In this document: one piece after another, positions 1 through 4,208 of the stretch
Layout of the letters: each line of letters begins with the position of its first letter
Position numbering within the stretch: position 1 is the first letter of the stretch
From: Actinomycetota bacterium
GTDB lineage: Bacteria; Actinomycetota; Acidimicrobiia; Actinomarinales; Actinomarinaceae
DNA: 5,948 nucleotides
Direction of reading: 5' to 3'
Assembly: GCA_002724835.1 (NCBI GenBank)
Contig: PBPX01000034.1
Coordinates: forward strand, 3,797 to 9,744
Program-made: the position numbers and the translations under genes
The notes under the pieces: model-generated
The model's input: only the letters and a program-made list of their open reading frames with translations
What the model was told of the DNA's origin: nothing
The model's database searches: none

Positions 1-293
1 GCTTCTATTGAGGAGACGGCATTGAAAAAAGGTAAATTATCTGATGCCGTTAAAAATAATCTCTGAAAATAAGTATTCCCTGTACCAACTGAATCAAAGC
101 TTACAACAATTTTATTTTTTATTATCTTTTCAAATATTTTTTCAGCTTTTGCTTGAGAATACATGCTTGTGACAAGTGTTACATGTGGATTAAATGATGT
201 GCTCTTTTCTTTTTCTGCAATTTCATTAATAATTTCTTTTGCTTTATCTAAGCTCCCATTTTCAGCTTTGGCCCAAATAGAATAAATATCCAT
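1..293 (-). CDS. 2H phosphoesterase / cyclic phosphodiesterase-like protein (3' end outside window)
   Basis: Only the N-terminal 97 codons are in the window; the gene runs off the left edge. The protein opens MDIYSIWAKAENGSLDKAKE and carries FNPHVTLV at residues 35-42. That supplies one His-x-Thr motif (H37, T39) of the kind that forms half the active site in 2H phosphoesterases. The following segment TYFQRLFLTA (74-83) matches the strand after it in plant and bacterial cyclic phosphodiesterases, which open cyclic phosphates such as ADP-ribose 1'',2''-cyclic phosphate or nucleoside 2',3'-cyclic phosphates. The second His-x-Thr, needed for catalysis, would lie beyond the edge, so activity cannot be confirmed. 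The ATG sits 4 nt after the stop of the deacylase gene and has only a weak AAAG upstream, which suggests translational coupling. It is the last visible gene of the zinc-uptake operon. The family call is from motif recall; substrate is unknown. Confidence 0.72.
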   Translation of the reverse strand, partial: MDIYSIWAKAENGSLDKAKEIINEIAEKEKSTSFNPHVTLVTSMYSQAKAEKIFEKIIKNKIVVSFDSVGTGNTYFQRLFLTASDNLPFFNAVSSIE

Positions 294-297
294 ATCT

Positions 298-774
298 TTA
301 AATTATATTTAGTATTTTTGCTTCAGTCGCCTTTAGTAAATCTTCTGTTTTTAATTTAAATAGTGAGCTGGGCGTCCCCGCAGCACACCAAACTTCATGG
401 AAGTCAATTAATGTTTCATCAATAAAATAAAGGGGTCTGTTCTTATGTCCAAGGGGCGCTACTCCACCAATAGCAAAGCCTGTACTTTCTCTAACATACT
501 CTGCATCTGCTTTTTCTATCCTTAGGTTTGTTTGATTTTGAAAAGATTCTAAATTTACTTTATTTGGTCCTGAAACAAATATTTGGACAAGCTTATTTTG
601 AATACTCTCGAAGAAAACAATTGATTTCGCTATCTGTTCTATGTCGCACCCAACAGCATCTGCTGCTTCTTGTGATGTCTTTGTAGATACGTCTAAATTT
701 AAAATATCTATTTCGATACCTTTTTGTTTAAAAGCATCAACTACTTTTAATTGTGAATTATGTTTCTTCTTCAC
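298..774 (-). CDS. YbaK/EbsC-family aminoacyl-tRNA deacylase
   Basis: This 158-residue protein has the usual length of a free-standing YbaK/ProX-type editing domain. These enzymes hydrolyse mischarged aminoacyl-tRNA (for example Cys- or Ala-tRNA-Pro) in the cytosol. Visible landmarks in order are TSQEAADAVGCDIEQIAKSIVF (33-54, shown as TSQEAADA and IAKSIVF) with the conserved Lys50; VSGPNKVN (67-74) with Lys72; GFAIGGVAPLGH (99-110); and WCAAGTPSSLFKL (129-141) near the C-terminus. The start is GTG at 772-774. An in-frame TAG two codons upstream rules out extension, and no internal ATG, GTG or TTG fits the conserved N-terminus. The gene overlaps the end of the permease gene by 17 nt. The nearest GAGG lies about 14 nt upstream, too far for a good site, so coupling to permease translation is likely. 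Which tRNA it edits cannot be told from sequence alone. Its presence in a zinc operon is unexpected. Confidence 0.9.
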   Translation of the reverse strand: MKKKHNSQLKVVDAFKQKGIEIDILNLDVSTKTSQEAADAVGCDIEQIAKSIVFFESIQNKLVQIFVSGPNKVNLESFQNQTNLRIEKADAEYVRESTGFAIGGVAPLGHKNRPLYFIDETLIDFHEVWCAAGTPSSLFKLKTEDLLKATEAKILNII

Positions 775-1612
775 TAGGTACTAGGTTACCTCTAAATTTA
801 CTTCTAAGCGTACTTGATATAAAAGCTACTATAAATATTCCTGTTGCAACTAAAGACATGGTTGGCCCTGAAGGTATGTTGAAAAAATAAGAAAGATAAA
901 GACCTGTTACAGAAGCGGTAGCACCAAAAATAATGCTTACTCTAATTGAATTAATAAATGTTTTTGTTACTAGTTTCGCTGCAGCAGCAGGAATTATTAA
1001 CATACTTAAAACCAAAATTATTCCCACTGTTTGAAGAGACCCTACAATAGCTACCGATAAAATAACAAGAAACAAATAGTTTAAAAAAGTAGTGTTTAAC
1101 CCATTAACTTCAGCTCCAATCGGATCAAATGAAAAAAATAATAACTGTTTAAAGAAAATTACTAAAAGGCTTAAAACAACTAATAACAAGCTTCCAACAA
1201 TGTATGTATCAAAAGTACTAACAGCTAGTATTTGACCAAATAACAAGTCTTCTAAATTTACTGTCACTTCAAGTACCGCTATCAAAACAAACCCTAGGGC
1301 AAAAAAAGAGGAAAAGATTATTCCAATTGCCGTGTCTTCTCCAATATCTATATTTTTAACAATATAGCCAAGGAAAAAAGCAATTATTATCGAGGCTGGG
1401 AGACCTAGTTCAGAGATACTAAATCCTAAGAAAACTCCTACTGCAATTATTGGAAGAGTTGCGTGAGCCATTGCATCAGCCATAAAACCCATATTTCTGT
1501 TTATGGTGAATGGACCAAGAGCTGAAAGCATAATCCCAGAAGAAATTGCTGTAATTAGTGATCGAATCATAAAGTCGTATTTAAAAGGTTCTAATATATA
1601 TTCAATTATCAT
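758..1612 (-). CDS. znuB: Zinc ABC transporter permease (ZnuB/MntB family, ABC-3)
   Basis: This 284-residue integral membrane protein forms the transmembrane channel of a metal-uptake ABC transporter. About eight or nine hydrophobic segments can be drawn (near 15-35, 47-63, 68-87, 92-115, 136-159, 176-195, 196-213, 222-243, 249-267). Family motifs are clear: MADAMAHATLPIIAVG (44-59), DLLFGQILAVS (122-132), FDPIGAEVNGL (162-172), VGIILVLSMLIIPAAAA (196-212) and NIPSGPTMSLVATG (245-258). The ATG lies inside the last codons of the ATPase gene (11-nt overlap), with a weak GGA about 8 nt upstream. The C-terminus ends in an acidic PSEEET tail. Length and topology are normal. Family members carry Zn, Mn or Fe; zinc is inferred here from the His-rich partner binding protein and the neighbouring regulator. 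Confidence 0.93.
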   Translation of the reverse strand: MIIEYILEPFKYDFMIRSLITAISSGIMLSALGPFTINRNMGFMADAMAHATLPIIAVGVFLGFSISELGLPASIIIAFFLGYIVKNIDIGEDTAIGIIFSSFFALGFVLIAVLEVTVNLEDLLFGQILAVSTFDTYIVGSLLLVVLSLLVIFFKQLLFFSFDPIGAEVNGLNTTFLNYLFLVILSVAIVGSLQTVGIILVLSMLIIPAAAAKLVTKTFINSIRVSIIFGATASVTGLYLSYFFNIPSGPTMSLVATGIFIVAFISSTLRSKFRGNLVPSEEET

Positions 1613-2399
1613 TGTTTATTCCGTGACTTTCTTTGATATGGTTTTTAAACATTTCATTATGAGATCCATACATCTCTTTTATTACTTCCTCTGTCAAAAC
1701 TTCAGAAGGATCTCCAAATGCACAACAATGTCTATTTAAACACAAGACTTCATCAAATTTTTCTTCGAGATTATTAATGTCGTGGGTAGCAATCAAAATA
1801 GTTTTCCCATTCAAATTAATATCATTAATTAACTTCATGATGTCTTCCTGCGCTCCAACATCAACTGCACTAAAGGCTTCGTCTAACAATAAAATATCGG
1901 CATTCTGAGCTAAGGCTCTAGCGATTAATACTCTTTGGAGTTGTCCTCCTGATAGATTATTAACACTTTCATCAATTTTATGAAGAAGGCCTACATCATC
2001 TAATGAGTTTTTTATTGTCTCATTAATTTTTTTTCGAGAAAATAAATTAAATGAATCTTTTTTAGTTAAACCCATTTCAACAACATCTTTCACTGAAAGT
2101 GAAAATTTCCAATTGATTAAATCTTTTTGAGGAACGTAGGCAACTAGACCTTTCGCTTCCTGTGGATTCATTCCTTTTATTTTTAACGAACCATGAGCTA
2201 AAGGAAGAAGTCCAGCTATAGCATTAAACAAGGTTGACTTACCACCTCCGTTTGGACCAACAACTGCTACCTTTTTTCCCTCACTGATTGAAAAAGTTAC
2301 ATCATCTAGTGCTGAAGAGTCTCCATATTGAATGCAGCACCCATCCGATATTATCAAGGGCTTATTTTTAATATTCTTTTCTCTCGTCACGCTCATCAT
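1602..2399 (-). CDS. znuC: Zinc ABC transporter ATP-binding protein
   Basis: This 265-residue ATPase energises metal import from the cytoplasmic face of the membrane. All the nucleotide-binding landmarks are intact: Walker A GPNGGGKST (48-56), Q-loop YVPQKDL with Gln91, signature LSGGQ (149-153), Walker B ILLLDE (169-174), D-loop SAVD (177-180) and H-loop His206 in IATHD. The stretch VPQKDLINWKFSLSVKDVVE around 89-108 is typical of the Zn/Mn importer branch. Two adjacent ATG codons (2399 and 2396) open the frame. A short AGG sits only 2 nt from the first and 5 nt from the second, so the second may be used. A good promoter ends 5 nt upstream of the first ATG, which may yield leaderless or near-leaderless mRNA. 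Cys pairs at 21-22 and 225-226 are unusual but are not at known functional positions. The gene lies 40 nt after znuA and overlaps znuB. Confidence 0.94.
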   Translation of the reverse strand: MMSVTREKNIKNKPLIISDGCCIQYGDSSALDDVTFSISEGKKVAVVGPNGGGKSTLFNAIAGLLPLAHGSLKIKGMNPQEAKGLVAYVPQKDLINWKFSLSVKDVVEMGLTKKDSFNLFSRKKINETIKNSLDDVGLLHKIDESVNNLSGGQLQRVLIARALAQNADILLLDEAFSAVDVGAQEDIMKLINDINLNGKTILIATHDINNLEEKFDEVLCLNRHCCAFGDPSEVLTEEVIKEMYGSHNEMFKNHIKESHGINNDN

Positions 2400-2404
2400 G
2401 ACCT

Positions 2405-2432
2405 ACTATATAAAGGTTCTCTGATTTGTCTA
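2405..2432 (-). promoter_or_regulatory. Possible internal promoter for znuC-znuB
   Basis: In the 40-nt gap after znuA, the minus strand reads TAGACA (2432-2427), a 16-nt spacer, then TATAGT (2410-2405). Each hexamer matches the housekeeping consensus at five of six positions. The -10 ends 5 nt before the first znuC ATG and 8 nt before the second. A transcript would therefore start at or next to the start codon. No palindrome like the two upstream operators overlaps it, so it could give znuCB some expression that Zur does not control. Confidence 0.45.
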
Positions 2433-2439
2433 TAAAAAT

Positions 2440-3390
2440 TTAATCTATGTCTTTCAAGCTATCTGTAATCAACTTAACATTACTAATTAAAAAGTCAGCA
2501 TAGGATTGATTTTCTTTTAAAGTTTCAACCCATAATCCAGTTACTGGTTTTATGTTAGTCTCTGCAACAATTGTCTCTGCGTATACAGATGGGGCTTCAG
2601 CCTCAATAAAAATAACTTTTACATTGTTATCTTCGATAGTATCAATAACCTCAACTAAATCTGATGGTGCTATTTCATTAGCTGAAGTTAAGCTGGGAAT
2701 AATTGTTGAAAGTATTTCTAACCCATATTTAGCTTCTAAATAACCTAGTGACTCATGAGTTGTAATAAGTTTTCTATTTTGAGAAGGGACACTAGAAATT
2801 AATTCAGAGACTTGCTTGGATAGGTCTTTCAGATCGTTCACAAAGACATCTGTAGCAACTTGATATTCAGATGCGTTATTGCTATCAAACTCACTTAACT
2901 TACCTTCTATGTATTCAGCTGCGTATGCAACCCTGTTTGGATCGAACCAAAAATGAGGATCATATGCTCCATGGTCATGCCCCTCGTGACCTTCTTCTTC
3001 TTCATCTGTTTCTATAGGATAAACATTTGGACCTACTTCAGATAAAACCTCTGTGTCACAAGCTGAGTTTTCTAATAACTTGATTAGCGCTGCTGGTTCA
3101 TATTTTAAACCCGTGTAAAAAACTAAATCCGCATCTGCTATTTTTCCTGCGTCTTGAGGGGCTGGATCGTATGTATGTGGGTCTGCTTCAGATGGCATTA
3201 AAACAGTAAGATTAATGTTGTTGCCACCAACTTGACTAACAAACTCACCAATCATTGGAGTAGTTGCTACAACGTTAATCCTTCTATCGTTTATTTCTGG
3301 ACAGCCAGCTTCATCCATTCCTCCACTGCAAGCAATCAGAACTATTGATAGTGTTAAAACAGCAATTTTATAAAAAACTTTATTCTTCAA
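2440..3390 (-). CDS. znuA: Zinc-binding lipoprotein of ABC importer (ZnuA/TroA-like)
   Basis: This is the extracytoplasmic zinc-binding component, predicted at 316 residues. The start chosen is TTG at 3388-3390 because AGAAGGA lies 5 nt upstream and the resulting N-terminus is a classic lipoprotein signal: KNK, a hydrophobic run, then lipobox LIAC with Cys21. A longer reading from 3537 adds 49 residues ahead of the signal, overlaps the divergent gene and covers the operators, so it is rejected. Metal ligands of the cluster A-I family appear as His72 (DPHTYDP), His146 (DPHFWFDP), His212 (THESLGYLEAKYG) and an acidic residue near Glu289 (LWVETL). His at the third site, rather than Glu, favours the Zn type over the Mn type. 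A short acidic/His loop, TDEEEEGHEGHDHG (128-141), precedes the second ligand, as in ZnuA proteins. Cys30 and Cys111 could form a disulfide. It is first in the operon and divergent from zur. Confidence 0.94.
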   Translation of the reverse strand: MKNKVFYKIAVLTLSIVLIACSGGMDEAGCPEINDRRINVVATTPMIGEFVSQVGGNNINLTVLMPSEADPHTYDPAPQDAGKIADADLVFYTGLKYEPAALIKLLENSACDTEVLSEVGPNVYPIETDEEEEGHEGHDHGAYDPHFWFDPNRVAYAAEYIEGKLSEFDSNNASEYQVATDVFVNDLKDLSKQVSELISSVPSQNRKLITTHESLGYLEAKYGLEILSTIIPSLTSANEIAPSDLVEVIDTIEDNNVKVIFIEAEAPSVYAETIVAETNIKPVTGLWVETLKENQSYADFLISNVKLITDSLKDID

Positions 3391-3395
3391 TTTAA

Positions 3396-3402
3396 TCCTT
3401 CT
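3396..3402 (-). promoter_or_regulatory. Ribosome-binding site fixing the TTG start of znuA
   Basis: The minus strand reads AGAAGGA, then 5 nt, then TTG. It is one of the strongest ribosome-binding sites in the window, and it places the start exactly at the beginning of the lipoprotein signal peptide. Confidence 0.75.
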
Positions 3403-3428
3403 AAATAACTTATAATTAAAATCACAAT

Positions 3429-3449
3429 AAATGAGATTAAGTCTCATTT
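3429..3449. promoter_or_regulatory. Zur/Fur-type operator 1, over the znuA -10
   Basis: The core TGAGATTAAGTCTCA (3432-3446) is a 7-1-7 inverted repeat with one mismatched pair. The symmetry extends to 21 bp with flanking A/T. This is the geometry of Fur-superfamily boxes (TGATAATnATTATCA in Fur, TGAAAATnATTTTCA in actinobacterial Zur). It covers the predicted -10 of znuA, so binding would block RNA polymerase. Assignment to Zur rests on the adjacent gene. Confidence 0.75.
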
Positions 3450-3462
3450 TAGACTTTGTCAA
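3434..3462 (-). promoter_or_regulatory. znuA operon promoter
   Basis: The minus strand has a perfect -35 TTGACA (3462-3457), a 17-nt spacer, and TAATCT (3439-3434) as the -10. The -10 is weaker, matching three of six positions. A start near 3427 would give a leader of about 37 nt that contains the AGAAGGA site. The -10 lies within operator 1, and operator 2 begins 5 nt upstream of the -35. Confidence 0.6.
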
Positions 3463-3466
3463 GAAT

Positions 3467-3487
3467 AAATGAGAATTATTCTCATTT
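3467..3487. promoter_or_regulatory. Zur/Fur-type operator 2, upstream of the regulator gene
   Basis: This is a perfect 21-bp odd-centred palindrome with core TGAGAATTATTCTCA (3470-3484) centred on 3477. Its centre is 38 bp from that of operator 1. It overlaps where the -35 of the Fur-family gene should be (about 3482-3487, given its TATAAT) and sits just outside the znuA -35. It probably mediates autoregulation and may bind a second repressor dimer for znuA. Confidence 0.82.
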
Positions 3488-3504
3488 TTTTTATTAACAT
3501 ATTG

Positions 3505-3510
3505 TATAAT
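3505..3510 (+). promoter_or_regulatory. -10 element of the Fur-family gene (leaderless)
   Basis: A perfect TATAAT ends 6 nt before the ATG at 3517. With usual spacing, transcription would begin at or beside the A of the ATG. No Shine-Dalgarno-like bases occur in TATAATTAAAAAATG, so a leaderless transcript is the simplest reading. The -35 is poor and lies under operator 2. Confidence 0.65.
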
Positions 3511-3516
3511 TAAAAA

Positions 3517-3957
3517 ATGGAAGAAAGATCTAAACAAATTTTATCAGACTACAAAGTCTCAATAACAAACCCTAGAATTTTAGTTTTAGAAGCCTTGTTG
3601 GAAATTAAAAGTCCAATTACCGTTGACGAACTTCAGTCAAAGTTAAAGAATAAAGTTGCTAAATCAACACTTTATAGAGTGTTGAATGATTTAAAAAAGA
3701 TAGATATTTTGAATGAATTTACTTCACCAGAAAATACAGTTGTTGTCGAGCTTGTATTAGAAGGCGATCAGCATCACCACCATTTATTTTGTAGTGACTG
3801 TGGTGAAATAATCGATGTTGAATTAAGTAAAAATTTTGAAGATTTACTGGATAAAGAAATTAAAAAAATTGAAAAGAAATTTAATTTTATAATTCAAGAC
3901 CACAGGGTTGAAATGTTTGGTCAGTGTACAGATCAGTGTGAAAACTGTAAAAAATAA
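3517..3957 (+). CDS. zur: Fur-family metalloregulator, probably Zur
   Basis: This 146-residue protein has normal Fur-family length. The N-terminal winged helix includes ITNPRILVLEALLE (16-29) and the recognition helix AKSTLYRVLNDLKK (48-61). The dimerisation and metal domain holds the run HHHH (86-89), then LFCSDCGEIID (90-100) with Cys92 and Cys95. The tail GQCTDQCENCKK has Cys137, Cys141 and Cys144, so both halves of the structural zinc site are present. DHRVEMFG (128-135) is the usual strand before the second Cys pair. The gene is divergent from znuA and shares a control region with two palindromes, which favours Zur (zinc-loaded repressor of uptake) over Fur, Mur or PerR. Those remain possible because the family motifs alone do not fix the metal. 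The tail spacing C-x3-C-x2-C, with three cysteines, is slightly unusual. Translation is probably leaderless and autoregulated. Confidence 0.9.
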   Translation: MEERSKQILSDYKVSITNPRILVLEALLEIKSPITVDELQSKLKNKVAKSTLYRVLNDLKKIDILNEFTSPENTVVVELVLEGDQHHHHLFCSDCGEIIDVELSKNFEDLLDKEIKKIEKKFNFIIQDHRVEMFGQCTDQCENCKK

Positions 3958-3960
3958 TAT

Positions 3961-4137
3961 TTAAAAAATAATTGCAACTAAGGAAGCTTTAATTAATAAA
4001 GATTGAATGGTTTCAAAACTATGATTCTCTATAAGACCTTTTACAATTGGCACAGTAAAAGATTCATTGGTATCAGTGCTTACTGCTAATAAAGCAGAGT
4101 TGCTATATTCTATTGCTGTATTACAAACTACACACAT
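3961..4137 (-). CDS. Small CxxC protein, unknown function (58 aa)
   Basis: On the minus strand an ATG at 4137 opens a 58-codon frame ending in TAA at 3961. It begins MCVVCNTAIEYSNSALLAVS and ends KASLVAIIF. AGGAGAG lies upstream with AGGAG 9 nt from the ATG, a textbook ribosome-binding site, and a plausible promoter precedes it. The N-terminus holds a single CxxC (Cys2, Cys5), which could bind metal or act in redox chemistry. No second Cys pair is present, so a full zinc site would need a dimer or a partner. The C-terminal 15 residues are hydrophobic or weakly amphipathic. It converges on the Fur-family gene with just 3 nt between stop codons, and no terminator fits between them. I do not recognise the family. 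The reading frame fills the gap between two genes and the site is strong, which argues that it is real; lack of a known homologue is the main doubt. Confidence 0.62.
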   Translation of the reverse strand: MCVVCNTAIEYSNSALLAVSTDTNESFTVPIVKGLIENHSFETIQSLLIKASLVAIIF

Positions 4138-4146
4138 ATAAATTCT

Positions 4147-4151
4147 CTCCT
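4147..4151 (-). promoter_or_regulatory. Ribosome-binding site of the small CxxC gene
   Basis: The minus strand reads AGGAG (within AGGAGAG, 4151-4145), followed by 9 nt to the ATG at 4137. This signal is the main support for the 58-codon gene. Confidence 0.65.
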
Positions 4152-4160
4152 GTTAAAAAT

Positions 4161-4188
4161 ATTTTAATTATTATTTAATATAAGTAAA
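4161..4188 (-). promoter_or_regulatory. Possible promoter of the small CxxC gene
   Basis: The minus strand carries TTTACT (4188-4183), a 16-nt spacer and TAAAAT (4166-4161). They match consensus at four and five of six positions. Transcription would start just before the AGGAGAG site, leaving a leader of about 20 nt. The region is very AT-rich, so chance matches are easy. Confidence 0.4.
4176..4184 (+). promoter_or_regulatory. Possible -10 of the membrane-protein gene
   Basis: Overlapping TAATAT (4176-4181) and TATAAG (4179-4184) lie about 25-33 nt upstream of the proposed ATT start and just upstream of its ribosome-binding site. No good -35 is visible. It overlaps the minus-strand promoter of the small gene, so the two would compete. 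No Zur-like palindrome is present here. Confidence 0.3.
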
Positions 4189-4194
4189 GGTGTT

Positions 4195-4200
4195 AAGGAG
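4195..4200 (+). promoter_or_regulatory. Ribosome-binding site pointing to an ATT start
   Basis: A perfect AAGGAG ends 8 nt before ATT at 4209. No ATG, GTG or TTG lies at a suitable distance in any frame that stays open. The site therefore supports initiation at ATT and not at the TTG 78 nt further on. Confidence 0.6.
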
Positions 4201-4208
4201 AAACTCAA

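Noticed and set aside
1503..1739. Plus-strand open frame of 78 codons
   Set aside because: It lies antisense to the znuB/znuC junction, where both real genes show full family motifs. It has no ribosome-binding site and no recognisable protein features.
2552..2743. Plus-strand open frame of 63 codons
   Set aside because: It is antisense to conserved parts of znuA and has no initiation signal or recognisable domain.
3391..3537. N-terminal extension of znuA to an ATG at 3537
   Set aside because: It would bury the signal peptide, overlap zur and cover both operators; the TTG at 3390 with AGAAGGA is far better.
4138..4194. Possible third Zur operator between the small gene and the membrane-protein gene
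   Set aside because: The stretch is A/T-rich with only loose symmetry and lacks the TGAGA...TCTCA arms seen in the two true candidates.
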